Part shown: in pieces, positions 1-12,973 of the stretch
How positions within the stretch are numbered: the stretch's first letter is position 1
Layout: the number at the start of each line of letters is the position of its first letter
From: Zerene cesonia
Taxonomy: Eukaryota > Arthropoda > Insecta > Lepidoptera > Pieridae
Reading direction: 5' to 3'
Assembly: GCF_012273895.1 (NCBI RefSeq)
Contig: NC_052116.1
Coordinates: forward strand, 1,426,001-1,490,000
Length of the DNA stretch: 64,000 nt
The notes under the pieces: generated by a model
Databases searched by the model: none
What the model saw: the letters and a program-made list of their open reading frames with translations, nothing else
Told to the model about the DNA's origin: nothing
Position numbers and translations under genes: made by a program

Positions 1-1317
1 GAACAGTTCAATTTTATTGAAAATAACATCCTACAACTGAGCAAACTACAATTCTCTAGTGAGCTGTCAGCAAATATTTTAAAAGCAGCTGAACAGTTAG
101 GTTATGGACGAATAAAAAGTGATTTTAAAGTAGGTTTTAGTGAACCAATCCTATCACAAGTTAATGGTAAGCGATGGGCTATATCAGACATTTTAGTTAA
201 TAAGTATGTGAGAGTAAATACTTTAGTGGAAAAGTTATTAATTGGTAACAATAAGTGTGTAGGTGTGCAACTAGCTAATAAAAGAGTGTATGCCAAAAAA
301 GGTGTTATATTATCAGCCGGTACATATAATAGTCCTAAACTTTTACAACTTTCTGGTATAGGGCCTAGATCTCTCCTCAAGTCTTTAGGCATTCCATTAG
401 TTAAAGAATTGCCAGTAGGAAAAAATTTACAAGATCACGTAGGTACAGGCTTAGACTTGGTGCTTTTTAATGAATTATTGTCACTTAATTCTTTTAGTAT
501 ATATAATCCGTGGCATATTTTTCAATATTTTATTTTCGGTAAAGGTCCGTACACGACACCAGGATGTGAAGCTATTGGCTTTATATCCACTAAAAATAGT
601 TCTCAGCCTGATGTCGAGTTTATGGTGTTGCCAGTGGGAATAAGCTCAGATAAGGGTAGCCATTTGCGAAAAAGTTTCGTCCTAAAAGAGGATGTATGGA
701 ATAATTATTTCGCTAAAGTGTTTGATAAACATGCTATAACAATATTAGCGACGCTGTTACATCCAAAGAGCAGAGGTGAAGTTAGCATTCAAAGTAAAGA
801 CCCACATGTACCTCCACTGATAGATCCTAAGTATTTTGCTAATGCAGAAGATGTAAAAACTTTGATTGATGCTGTGAAATTTATAAAAAAAATAGTATCC
901 ACAGAGGCTATGGTAATAAGTGGCGCGTTCCTTAATGATATTCCATTTCCGGGCTGCCAACAACATGACTTTTTTTCAAATTCATATTTGGAATGTTATG
1001 TTCGGCATTTAACTCTATCGAGTTTCCATCCAGTTGGTACATGTTCGATGGGTTTGACAGATGCAAAAAATGCTGTGGTGGATACTTCGTTTAAAGTCAT
1101 AGGTATAGACAATTTATATGTAGTCGATGGTTCGGTGTTGCCAACAATGCCGAGCGGGAATATTAACGCGGCAATTGCTATGATGGCGAATATATTTTTC
1201 GATTCTAATATCAAACGGGGTACAGATTTAAGGAATAAATGTCTAGTCAGTTGTCAAAGTAATTTTATGGACGAATTTGTTTTCAAAGTGTGTCCATCAC
1301 ACATTAAGTCGCTATAA
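1..1317 (+). CDS. GMC oxidoreductase (glucose dehydrogenase-like), C-terminal part
   Basis: The frame is open from base 1 to the TAA at 1315-1317 (438 residues), so the gene is cut by the left window edge; the FAD-binding N-terminus is not seen. GMC signature 2 is at 301-366 (GVILSAG...NSPKLL...SGIGP). The catalytic-histidine motif FHPVGTC is at 1024-1044, and the C-terminal NLYVVDGSVLPTMPSGN block follows. These are diagnostic of FAD-dependent GMC alcohol/sugar dehydrogenases, which in insects form large families (glucose dehydrogenase, ecdysone oxidase, cuticle and immune roles). The substrate cannot be told from this part. The last about 25 residues after the GMC core are not family-conserved. 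A candidate AATAAA is at 1432-1437. Family assignment is firm; orthology is not claimed. Confidence 0.93.
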   Translation, partial: EQFNFIENNILQLSKLQFSSELSANILKAAEQLGYGRIKSDFKVGFSEPILSQVNGKRWAISDILVNKYVRVNTLVEKLLIGNNKCVGVQLANKRVYAKKGVILSAGTYNSPKLLQLSGIGPRSLLKSLGIPLVKELPVGKNLQDHVGTGLDLVLFNELLSLNSFSIYNPWHIFQYFIFGKGPYTTPGCEAIGFISTKNSSQPDVEFMVLPVGISSDKGSHLRKSFVLKEDVWNNYFAKVFDKHAITILATLLHPKSRGEVSIQSKDPHVPPLIDPKYFANAEDVKTLIDAVKFIKKIVSTEAMVISGAFLNDIPFPGCQQHDFFSNSYLECYVRHLTLSSFHPVGTCSMGLTDAKNAVVDTSFKVIGIDNLYVVDGSVLPTMPSGNINAAIAMMANIFFDSNIKRGTDLRNKCLVSCQSNFMDEFVFKVCPSHIKSL

Positions 1318-4300
1318 AGAAAGTATGTTATAGAACAAAAAGGCATAGGAGTAATAAATAGTATTTTTAGCAGGCGTAGACTAAGGGAAAACTAGTCGAC
1401 TGGCCATATAACTTTGTGAAATATATAAATAAATAAAAACATATATATATAGACATAAAATCAATTATATTTCTTATACATCCCACTGACTACCGTAATA
1501 GTTGGAGACTGTGTTTCGATTGCCGGTGGCTTCTCCCTTAAAACAATGTAACATTACATTTTATGTCTTATTTAAAGAAAAAAGAATAAAACTTTTTATT
1601 TATTTTGTTGTACTAAGGCAAATTTTGACTGCTATCCCAAAAACAATGATGTTATCTATGGTAGAAACACGGCTTCCTAGAAAATACCTATGCACTCTGG
1701 ATTTAAAGAGTTAGACTGCCTTTCCAAACAATACATCATTAAATGTATTTTCGTGCATTGCTATATAATTCTATAAATATATTATTTATCTATGTTATTG
1801 TAGCTATAAGAAATCGATGTGTTTTATTATTAATAAGATAAATTATTTATAAACAATGTTAAATAACGACTGTATTAGAAAAGAGATTATGAATTTATAA
1901 CTCAGTGACCTAGTAAATAAGCCAGTATTATAATATTCGCATTATTAGATCATTATTTAATTATAAAAAGAAGAAATAAATATCGTCATACGACTCATTT
2001 TCTACCAATAAGTTTGTATAATTCTAAATTAATTATTTATTAATAAAAATAACGAATAAATTTCCTTGTACCTACCAGTTGTCCACAGATGCATTCAAGG
2101 GTTTGAGAAATAAAAAACATTCAATAAGATATTATATTCTTTTATTCATCATCTATGCTACAAAGATTATTTGAGCTACTTCCATAAATATACAACCTTT
2201 AGATAAAGATATATAAATGTTACAAACACAAACATCGGTCAAGTGCCAGACAGACTCGCGACACTGAAGGTTCAAACAAATCAAAGAACTACTGCAGAAA
2301 ATTGATCATCCATCCAATTTATGACCTGCTTACTATAGTGACAGCAGTCTGTCTGTCTTACACGGTTTACTGTTCAACTGTATTAACACGGTTCATGAGA
2401 TACAGTTCATAGTGATGGACGGACAAACATACGGTCGAATACAGCGAAGTCTTAGTAATGGGTGTAAACTTACACTTTGGGTATGGATCCCAAAAATCAT
2501 AGATATTATTATAACCACATTACACGTCAATTATATATATCGTAGCAAACTGGTAATAGCCCAGGCTCTTTTGTATTTACGAAGCGGCACGGTTTAATTA
2601 AAAGCCTAGGCTATTAATGGAACAGCTGATTTTACCGTTTTCCATGTTTTCACATTTAAGAGGGGTCTCAAAAATTTAAGTGACAGTAATAGAAGAAGAA
2701 GAAATTTATGGGAATAAACGTTAAAAATAATTGTTGGAATTATGCGTTATTGAAATCCTCAGTTATCAACTTTTTAAAGTAAATGGGCTACTTAAAGAAA
2801 ATATGCAATATTTATATGTTTATTACATTTCAATACTTTACAAACGCTCGACGTTTTGTACTATACCGAGAATCAGCTACACAGAATTAGGGCAGCCCCT
2901 TGGGCCGGACCTCCTTGTGGACGTTTGGAAAAAGTAAAATATCGGCATGACTGCTGAGCGTTTATTAACGAAATTATAAAATATGCTGCGACAGCCCATC
3001 TGTCGCACATATAAACCATTACAATAAAGCACGGATAATCCATGACTAGTAAAATATAATATACAATTAAATCATATAATTTACGCGTAAAATATAATGC
3101 GTGTTTAATATATAAGCAGTCGTCATTTGCAATTTCAAAAGATATCCTAGTTATAGATATATCAACTGCTATGTCTAATGACTACGTAGGTATTGCTGGT
3201 TATTTATCTAATATCTATAGGACATCTGAAATATCTAGAATATTTTCGTCTAAAAACGATGACTAGATACAATTTGAAGGAGATAACACTAGACAGATTT
3301 ACTTAATGTCTAAATCTACGTACCTATGTTAACTTAAAATATCGATAAGCTACACTGCACAGATATTTGTCAATTAGTACCATTAAAATACCTATTATAA
3401 AACATAGGCACTTATTGATCGCCCTTGAAACATTACAAAAGTCGAATTTTACATAAATTGTGTAGAATAAGGTGAAGAAATTTCATTTCTTAGATATAAC
3501 GCGATGGTCGGACTACTGGCCAATATCGATACAATTTTTATTACAACCAATTTAGCTAGAAGGTACACTTAATATCTACAATTTGTGCAAGTAAAAAATT
3601 AACACGAAGTCGTCACGAGTGTCGATAGATCTTTTTAAAAAAGACATTTAATATAATATTTGCTAAATACATTTACAATCATTACCTTATGACTATTAAA
3701 CAGCTGAAATTTTCAGCAATCTTTCTTATATTGAGCTGGAATAGTTACTCGTAAGTTCCCGCAAACGATGCTTTCTATAAAGATTAAGCAGAGGGATTTC
3801 CCAATTAAAAGGTTTCAATATATCATACCTCCGAACGGTTTGATATTTTATATTGAAACCAAACAACTACAAAGTATTTTAAGTTCATCCGTTAATTTAA
3901 AAAATTACACAAAATTTTAGTTTATATTTATAAAATCACTTTGTGATGAGCAAACGTTATCAAATATTTACTGGACGGAATGTCTGATAATTTCGCATTA
4001 AATCATTTAACATTTAAACTACATTAATGTTAATAATTGCGATTGCCTTTTCTTCTTAAATAGGTAAGTCTCACGAAATGAACATTTACTATTAAAAGGT
4101 ACTTTTTAAAGACGTCCTTAAATAATTCTTTTATTTTTACACAAGATTCACAAATACATATTTATAGAATAATAAATTTTAGTGTACGTGTATATTCGGC
4201 AAAAGTGCTTTGATTTTCAAAGACATACAACTTTTTAAAAATTTTAATCGTTCATTTGATTACGCTATATTCATAGTACAATAAAAGCTACATTTAATAC

Positions 4301-5383
4301 TGAGCGGTAAAGACATAACTTTTTATCGAACTTTCCAGAACGATGTTTCTAAATTATACATTTTAACATTATTAATGAATTTCACATTGAAGGTAAATAT
4401 TTATATCGCAATATAAGAATACTATATCTTAATACTGAGCTTTCATTTGAGCAAAAAATTTGTTTTCAATAAACTGATTTTGTTATATTATTTCACAATA
4501 TTAATATTGTTATCGTAAAACAAACCAATAAGATACTTGTATACTAAAACGAATATATTACTTGAAAGTAGAAAAGATTACATCCTATTTTTATATTAAA
4601 TATAAGAAAAATCGCTCACAAAGCAATATTATAACAATAATTACACATTTCTTTTAGCTTCCTTCTTCTACAGCTATAATGTCTATACAATGCTCCACTA
4701 GACCACTAACCACTCAATTATTCTCGACTACTATTAAGTAATTTATCGTATTCTGACTAGAATTTTACATATTCAAAAGGCCAATTAAATGCTTTGCTTA
4801 TAATGTTCGAACAGAACTCGTATGTACAATGATTGTTTCTTGTTTACTTCTTACAGTAGAAAGAAAGATTTATTTAACTCACACAGTTTCGAATTGATGA
4901 TTAAAATTATGACATACTAGCTTTCTGCCCGCGGTCTCGCCCGCACCGTCAAAGGAATAAGCTTCTTCATCGAGTTCAAAAGTAGCCCATGTAATGACAC
5001 ACCAGAACTTCTATGGATAGTTGGCAGCCTAGAGAATGCTCTAGTCTCGTCAAAGATCATATAATATCGCTCGCTCCGTTACCACGTAATACAAACAAAC
5101 ATTCTTTCGAAGTTTTTTATGAGGATAAGATATAAGGTAGTTAGCAATCAATTGAGATAACTTTTTGCAACGAAGGAAATCACAAACTAGGAACTTATTA
5201 GATTTATTGTTATTAATTATATTTAATAAATATAGAAAAGCACAGACCACTGCAACTCACTAGCTAGGGAGACTTAAGTCAATTACTTTACTTTTTAGTT
5301 TTATTTTTAGGCGTTTGTCGAACATTATATAACAAGTAAATTATACAGCGTATCATTAATTGTCACAAAAACCTTCCAAGCAC
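1318..5383. other. Gene-free intergenic stretch
   Basis: AT-rich sequence between the GMC gene and the forkhead gene. The short open frames have no recognisable domains and no codon bias. One GC-rich patch near 2888-2930 is unexplained. A Helitron 3' end lies at 4917 onward. A candidate AATAAA for the forkhead gene lies at 5300-5305 on the minus strand. Confidence 0.6.
4917..5060 (-). mobile_element. Helitron 3'-end fragment (non-autonomous)
   Basis: Read on the minus strand it ends in CTAG after a GC-rich block (GCGGGC...CCGCGGGC), the 3' terminus shared by the other Helitrons here. The 5' half is missing or too diverged to recognise. Confidence 0.55.
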
Positions 5384-7358
5384 TTACTTGAAACACGGAT
5401 CCAAATAGTTATCTAACATATCCAACTGTAGGTCGTCCCACTCAGTGGGATTCAGGAGCAAAGATGACAAATCATCATCAGGTATCAAGGGAGGAGGTAC
5501 AACTGGTTCCACTATAACATTTGCCCCGATATTCGTCTCCACGTCCATGCCAGGGATGGGTAAAGACAGCTCAGGTAAGTGCAGAGTCACAGCCTGGCCG
5601 ATATCGCTGGCGATGCTTGCTATCATTTGACTATCAATTTGGGGTATATTAGCTACCGCTGTTTTATCTTCTGTTATCTTTGGATCGACTTTCGGGTCAG
5701 TTTTCTTCTTCTTGTGTCGGTTTGATATACGTTTCGTGCCCTCTAAATGGGCGAGGTCTAGCTTCCAAAAACCACCTTTACCTGGTTCCTGCTTCGATCG
5801 CGCCACCTTTACGAATACTTTGTTTAACGACAGATTATGCCGTATGGAGTTCTGTAATTTAATTTAAATTGAGTTAAAATTTTGTCATTTTATACATTTT
5901 TTTTTAAATGCACCAGTACTTTACTTATACAGCCTAGAAATTACATAACATTATAGCACTATTTTATAAACAACACGGTATGACTCATGTATTAATAACT
6001 TTTATTCAAAATATTAATACATATAATATTATAATAGTACATAATCCCTTTTAAAATGTAATTACAAACATAAATCCGTCACTAAGGTATGTGAGTTTCT
6101 GCGATTTCTTTATATTAATAGTGAATCATCGTTAGTAATTAATCACGTTGAATGGATACGCGACTTCATTGTTTGTGAAGAGTTTTTTTGAAGACATGAA
6201 AAGAATGTAATATATATTATTTACCCATAAAGTAGTATTTGCCATCTAAATTTTAACATACAAGATCATATTCATAACAAGTATATAAATTAAATTTATA
6301 AAAATGAAAGAATAGAATAATATCAAAGAGCCGGAGTGATGTTACTGATCGGATAACACACATTTTATTACAAATTTTTTAATCTTCAGTGTTTAGTTTA
6401 TTTTCATATTCATTAATAAATATCGGACGCGGAGAAAGAGACGTCGTGTTTAAAGGCTCTTTTCTGTATGTTTTGTAAATTATGTTACATTACATAATGT
6501 ATTCACACGAGAACCATTGTAATTTAACGAATAACAAACTACGCACAATGAATTCCTATAGATTTCACACACAACCATCGTGCCGCAGTTCAAATAATCC
6601 AGCCGTTAACTCGAATTCACCATCTGCGCTTCTCACATGACTAACCACAAAAGCCGTATCGTAATTGCGTTTAAAAATACATCAGTCACACAACACTTGA
6701 CCCGTTTACGGATAAAGAATAATTACAAAACCTTATCTAAATCAATTTAGAAATTATCTGGTGCTTGATTTTTCCGCGTTTGAGATAAATAATCTATTCA
6801 ACTCACCTGCCACGTTGGATCGGCGTTCCTGTAGTATTTAAAATTGTCTTTTATCCAGGAATAAATAGCTGATAACGTCATCTTGTCGTTGTTGTACCTC
6901 ATGGCCATGCATATCAAGGTACTGTACGAGTACGGAGGCTTCTTATCGCTTTTCGTCTTGTACTGCTCTCTGTTCTCCATGAAATCCTCCTGACATTTGG
7001 CTATCGTCTGGTTGAATTTCTCTAGCCTTGTGCTTTGCGTTTGCGATTTCATCTGCGGGTTCGGAGACACGGGCGATATGGGGAACTGCGGGATGGACAT
7101 GATGTTGGTTATATTCTGTAGCCAGTTCAGATTGGTCAGGTCGGTCTCTGGTTCTTCGCGGACTCTCTTCGGGCGCACCTTCTTCGGCACCGGAGTGTCA
7201 GACCCCTCATTCTGCGCGTACATATGCGGCTGCTCGTACACATATTCAATTTCGACGGTGTGGGATGACTCTGGGACAGCGTGGTCGAGCGCGAAGTACT
7301 GTCCAGAGAAGTCCAGCATTTCGCCGGATGCCGGTGAGAGGCCCGCCGTGATGTGCAT
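5384..7358 (-). CDS. FoxJ1: Forkhead transcription factor, FOXJ1-like (two exons)
   Basis: Exon 1 is 7358-6807 and exon 2 is 5851-5384, with a 955-bp phase-0 intron (CAG|GTGAG, TTACAG|AAC), giving 339 residues. I chose the ATG at 7358 because a stop lies just upstream in frame. The forkhead domain starts at KKPPYSYSTLICMAM near the end of exon 1, passes through NADPTWQ at the splice, and continues NSIRHNLSLNK, then EPGKGGFW in exon 2. An upstream LTNLNWLQN motif resembles the SLQWLQ motif in front of the vertebrate FOXJ1 domain, and the C-terminus is acidic, so FOXJ1 fits better than FOXN or FOXK. FOXJ1 proteins drive genes for motile or sensory cilia; in an insect the likely sites are sperm and chordotonal neurons (inference). 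The final codons AAG TAA also spell a splice donor (AA|GTAAGTG), so a further 3' exon is possible, though AATAAA at 5300-5305 argues for an end here. Confidence 0.85.
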
Positions 7359-7370
7359 GTTACATCCCAC

Positions 7371-7640
7371 TATGATTCAGAGCGAGTGGTGCGCGGGTGG
7401 TGGATCGATAGCGGACGCCGTGACGTAGTCGGTCAGTGGTGTTGTTCCGGCGAGCGGTGGTAGGTTTGTGCGCGCGGCGCGGCGAGTGCGGGCAGGTGTC
7501 CATACAGGTGGTGGAGCGATCGATATTTTTCCGTAAGGAGCCTGCCCGCATGCGATAGCTTCAGACAATTAGTCACGGCTGTTATCGGAGACTGCGGGTA
7601 CTTCCTTACTAATGAACTTGACAATTGGACCATTACGCTT
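7371..7640 (-). promoter_or_regulatory. GC-rich 5' flank of the FOXJ1-like gene
   Basis: About 250 bp rich in C, G and CpG lies directly upstream of the forkhead start codon in otherwise AT-rich DNA. Position and composition suggest 5' UTR plus core promoter. No TATA box or clear RFX X-box was seen. Confidence 0.45.
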
Positions 7641-8485
7641 TTTGCGCAATTTGAATGTTAGATATGTAGTTGCTAATATGAGAAAAAGCCGAAACTTTGA
7701 ATAACTTTTTTTAATCCTATTGTTATATTTATTTATATAGAATATAGCTAGCAGCCGTATCGTGTGTGACTGAAATTAAAATGAACCACCTCACATGTTA
7801 TCTCAATACTAAATATCATTGAAAGTCGCTTAGTATTTTATGAAAACCGTTTGGTTTAGATAGCAACAAATAGAACTACATTATAATAACAATATGTTGC
7901 TCACAATAACATTTTGAGATGAATGGTAATATGGGTATAGTAAAAAATATAATAAACCAATAAAACAAATGTTACCGGGTAATAAATGGTAAAACTATGA
8001 CGGTTCAAAAGTGCTGCTAGAAGAGGTCTAATTGAATAAATAAATGTTAGAGTTTGAATAACAGTGGATTTTAATAAAATCGATATCTTGGTGTGTTTGT
8101 CAAGGGTAAACGGGGTGGACACCCTTTCAGCGAGCTCGTAATTACAGCAAGTGCTTGCTGCAAGTGTTTTTCTAGCGAGCTTCAATAATATTTACATTAA
8201 CCCACCTACTTCAAACGAGAGCCTACTCTTTGAAATACATACCCACTTGAAACGGTGTAGGCAGTACCGATGCAAGTTGATTTCATCTTTATATCAATGA
8301 TTTTAAAGGTTTATAAATATATTCATACGAGACGGTTCGTCTCATTAAAAATAGAGACATCGCGTGGACGAAATTGGATAAAATAATTAATTTCCATATA
8401 ACCGTTTCGTTTAGCACATTCCTATTAGGCAGAAAATATAAAATATATTTCTTCTAAGTTAAGCAATAACAATATTTATGTGAAA

Positions 8486-8658
8486 CTAGCTGTAACCCGC
8501 GGCGTCGCTCGCGTGATGACCAGGTTAAAAGTAGCCTATGTGCTCATCCAGGCTATAATTAATCTATCCAAAATTCATACAGATACGATAAACCGCGTGA
8601 ATAAGTAACAAACATCCATCCATACTTTCAAACTTTCGCGTTTATAATATTAGTAGGA
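8486..8658 (-). mobile_element. Non-autonomous Helitron, complete
   Basis: On the minus strand it runs from TCCTACTAATATTATAAA to a GC hairpin and CTAG. Flanks fit insertion between A and T. Core text matches the copy at 38467-38652. Confidence 0.75.
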
Positions 8659-8759
8659 AACTCAATTAATGTGATCTTTAACTTTAATCAGAAGTATCTG
8701 TTTGTTTGTATACATCTGAGGACCAGTTTCTGTTTGAATCGAAAAATTGTTTGTGTTAC

Positions 8760-8955
8760 AAACTTCATGTAACGCAGCAGGCTGTAGGTTACACACGTCA
8801 GGCTTAATAAAGAACGCAAAAGCGGGAAATAGTTTATAACGCAGGTGCAACCGCGGGACACAACTAGCGCGATATTTCCCGCTTTTTACGCACATTGTGT
8901 GCGGGAGCGGAACGCACCCCGTGCCAGCCTTCCCACGTCCCGAATTGTACACCCT
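8760..8955. promoter_or_regulatory. GC island with inverted pair of E2F-like sites
   Basis: GCGGGAAA (8822-8829) and TTTCCCGC (8875-8882) are exact E2F-type sites in inverted orientation, within a longer imperfect palindrome (8817-8831 against 8873-8887). The surrounding roughly 200 bp is much richer in CpG than its neighbours. No adjacent gene explains it; promoter function is inference. Confidence 0.35.
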
Positions 8956-9096
8956 ACCCATACTTAATTGTTTTGTCTTGTCGGATAATGAACTTGCCTC
9001 CGATTTAATGTCGAATTTCGTATCGAAATATTGTTAAGAGTATGTCGGAATCATTCCATGGATGCCACAGATAACATATACCTATAATAGATAGGT

Positions 9097-9260
9097 ACTA
9101 AATACTAATATTATAAATGCAAAAGTAACTCTGTCCGTCTATCGCTCCTTCACATCTCAACCAATTTTAATGCAAATATAGTTTGAGACTTGTGAAAGGA
9201 ACTCTTTTATCCCGGATATTTCATGGGAACGATAACTATACGGGAAAAACCCCGGTACTG
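9097..9260 (+). mobile_element. Helitron 5' portion, diverged
   Basis: Starts ACTAATATTATAAATGC like the 5' ends of intact copies, followed by the conserved core with CGGGAACG-like text. No CTAG end can be placed. Confidence 0.45.
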
Positions 9261-9334
9261 ACTATACATAATACAAAACATGATAGAATTATTGTGGGAC
9301 TTAATTTCTATGATGTATGACAATTACTGTGTAC

Positions 9335-9490
<156 letters not shown>

Positions 9491-11595
9491 CATGAAATTT
9501 TTGAAACAAATAATGGATTTTTTAATTTTTAATTAATTTAATTAATTAATTTAGCTGTAACAATATTTTTAGTCATCGCGTGAAGCGGTTGGTTGGATGT
9601 TTGATTATACATGACTGTGATGCTTTATTCGTTATATTTTGATTAAAACTAAGAATTTTGGTTTTTCTTTTGCATTGATCTTTTGCATACTTTCTCGATA
9701 ACGTCGAATTCCTTCTTAATATTTTTGTGTGTATTAAAAAAAAGGGGTTCTTTTTTCAACCATATTTGGAACATTTCTGGGCTTAACCCGCATCATATCA
9801 AATTCCATAAGCATAACCTTCATAACCATACTTCATAGGTATAACAAATATAGATACTTAATATTGGGTCAGAATGTATCTACCTCTAAAACGATTTCGG
9901 CAGTTTTGAATTCAGCAAAAAAAAAATAGTTTTGTTCCTAAAAACATAATTTTACATAAAAACAATCACAGCAAATACAAAATGGAATTGAAAATACACC
10001 TGCGATTCCCGAAAAACATAATATAAATTGATTAATGGTGTAAGGTCATGAACTCGTGTTGCTATTGTATATTGATCAATAAACCTTGATTTCGATGCTT
10101 TGTGGTACGTGTCTGAAAAAACATTTTTATAATACCTAGATAGTTAGTTATATTGCCGTTGAAGAAAATAGTTAGACCCTTTTTTACTAGAGAAAAATAA
10201 AAAAATGCCGTTTAGTTTTAAATCTAAAAAGTATCATTTTGCATCTTTGCATCAAACATTTATTATAATTTTAATTGACTTATGCTATGATCCATCTGTT
10301 CAAAATTAGTAAAGGGTTGTATGATTATATACACAGGCATTTTAATTAAACTATAGAACTGTACAAAACATTACAACTTATCATCAAACACTTAGCCAAT
10401 TAGTTTAACTTCTTAATACTAGACGTTTCTATGACGTCATGACACCATAACTCTCGGCACCAAACAGACGTCTAGGAATAGTAAAGTCTCAGCATTTCTC
10501 AATTGCGATAATATAACATCCCCATTATAGTCTAACGAAGAACAATGCATTAAAATGCAAGCAAGCGTTACGGATCAATTTTCGAATTATCGACATTTGC
10601 GCCTTTCTAGTCTCGCGACTTAAATTATAATTGAATGAATATAATTGCATGTGTCGCCAGAAGATTGCACAAACCTATATATAATAAACTATGCTAACAT
10701 TTTCACCATTAAAGTTATATCGAAATTCGAAACGATGAATCATGAAAACCTTACTTTTTTAGACAGTCCTTAAAAATTTACTAAATTAATTTATCTAAAT
10801 GCACTGTAAGGTCTCTTTCAATCCCGAAAGGATATTTCTACCAGGTGTTGACGACCAACCAAGCGCATAAAGCACTTAAACAAGCACATTTGCGTAAATG
10901 AAGCCGAAAATTACCAATACCATCCCTTGATACCACTTGTACGAAATTGCTTGTAAAACCGTCACGAAATGCGTAGGGTACATTTAGCCAGACAATTTCA
11001 AACTCTATTGCTTTACATTTAGGGTTTAATTATTATATACGTAGAAATTTGGCGCGAAGTTTTGCAGATTTTTTCCTTTAAACATATAAATAATACCTAC
11101 GGTTAGAACTCTTTGATTCATAATGAAATACATGGTGGATTTAGATTTTTGATTTGGTCAATTATTCTCGAATGTGTACACAGGGTTGTCAACTTTACAT
11201 TATTCTTTATTGTTTTCTTCTCATATAAAATTAATAATAGTATGTAGGTACCAGCAAAATGTAGTGATTTGAACGCCATGCTCATTAGAAAAGGTAATTT
11301 ACCTAAAGTGTCAAACTTTCGATTTTTCGAATAAGGATGATATGTTATTTTTATGATTAATAACCTTTTATCATTAATAACCACATCCAAATTAAAGTTT
11401 AAAATATGTTACAGCCAAAGTCTAAAAGTTTCCTAGGTTTTCAGTAAATGAAAAGTTCATAGATTCTGAAACTGTATTGTAGCATAGTATTATCACAGAT
11501 AACATAATTACTCCATCTGCGATATTACGATTTCGTATTTAACTTGTTATCTCTCTTTCATATATTGTATCTAAATAACTTCATGCAATACATGC

Positions 11596-11658
11596 ATCTA
11601 TACACATAAACATATACATAAATATATAATATTTATGTATATGTTTATGTGTATAGAT
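11596..11658. repeat. Perfect 30-bp-arm hairpin
   Basis: Arm 11596-11625 is the exact reverse complement of 11629-11658 with a 3-base centre. AT-rich (ATAC/GTAT steps), so it may be a cruciform-prone slippage product or a tiny MITE relic. Confidence 0.8.
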
Positions 11659-12126
11659 ATACATATCTATCTGGCAATATAACACTCAAACAAACGAGTA
11701 CCAACCCTAACATAGCATGACGAATAGGGTGACCAACCGCCACACATGACGTGTACACCTGTCACCGGTGACCATATCGTAATTATTATACTATTTTATT
11801 AGCCCTTTTGTTTTATTGGCGAGGGGCATAGAACACGATTCGATGTCATGTTATCGTCTTTATATCAATACGATAAAATATCGCATTTTTTTGGGTAGAT
11901 TTGTGTACATTTAATGTAACAGGAATGCTTCTTATAAACATAATGAATGCGAAATTGTATCTGTGTGTATGTTACGCTTTTACAGCCAAACAACACCATC
12001 TATTTGGATAAATTGGATTATAATCTAACTTGCGAGATAACAAGCTGTCGAAAAATAGTTATACGTAACATTTGTTTGGGAATTAACGCATCAACAAAAA
12101 TTTTCGACTGGTTTTCTTTTAAACCA

Positions 12127-12318
12127 TAGCGGGCAGCTAAGCTGGTAGTCTCGCCTGATGGTAAGCGATCATCACCGCCCAAGAACATTCGTGTTAGTGG
12201 CTCTGCGCAGACGCTGCCCGCTGCTTTGAATGGGAAAGGCATAAGAAACCGATTGACGACTGGTAAGAAGGAATGGACTGGGAAGGGCAAGAAAAAGGAT
12301 ACGGGCCTCCGACTAAGT
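12127..12318 (+). mobile_element. SINE-like repeat (GCGGGCA...CGCCTGATGGTAAGCGAT family)
   Basis: Shares blocks with 22168-22346, 31972-32240, 39180-39655 and 40508-40680: a GCGGGCA head, CGCCTGATGGTAAGCGAT, a GAACATTCG block, a second GCCCGCT, then a purine-rich GGAAGGG/AAAAGGA tail. No protein is encoded; open frames across it are artefacts. Confidence 0.7.
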
Positions 12319-12973
12319 AAACTCTTCTCTAAAACCTTTTAAAATAGGTACATATATTTTATATTTTACTAAAAGTTTCAGCTCGTAGTTTTAGCGAGAT
12401 ACATAAAGACAGGTACATATAAACTGTCTCTAGTAAATAACGCATAATGACTACGGAAACAATAAAAAACTTACTTTTTTTTTTTCTAAATTTATTAAAA
12501 ATAACTGTTTAAAATACAAACTAGATGTTATATTCTTATCGCCTAAGAACTTACACAATATCAAGTTCATCAGTACAATTGTTACAAATATATAAAGTAG
12601 GTATTATTATTTTAAAAAATATAATCGCCCTTGTATCATGGCAGTATTTTTAATGAAATATGATTTATACAAATAACGCCAAATGTGATTAAGAAAATTG
12701 AAGAAGTAATTTAAAAAATCAAAACAGTGTAAATTTAAAACTTGGTGTTTTGAATTTAATTGAACTTTGTATTTGAATATTAACTATTTACTCCAAGTTA
12801 TAACGAAATACCACTCGTGTGTTATTTTTCTACACTTTCTCACACTATAAAAGTTACCAGTTGCCTAAAATTATGATATGAAAAAATCAACAATGGAAAA
12901 CAAGATAAGAAAAAAAACAAAAAAAAAACATGAAAAATTCTATAAAAAAATGCAAAAAAAAAAAACTTATTTT

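Noticed and set aside
5384..7358. FOXN or FOXK identity for the forkhead gene
   Set aside because: The NLNWLQN motif and the NADPTWQ/NSIRHNLSLNK text fit FOXJ1 better; no FHA domain is present for FOXK.
12018..12290. 90-residue open frame on the minus strand
   Set aside because: It translates the SINE-like copy at 12127-12318.
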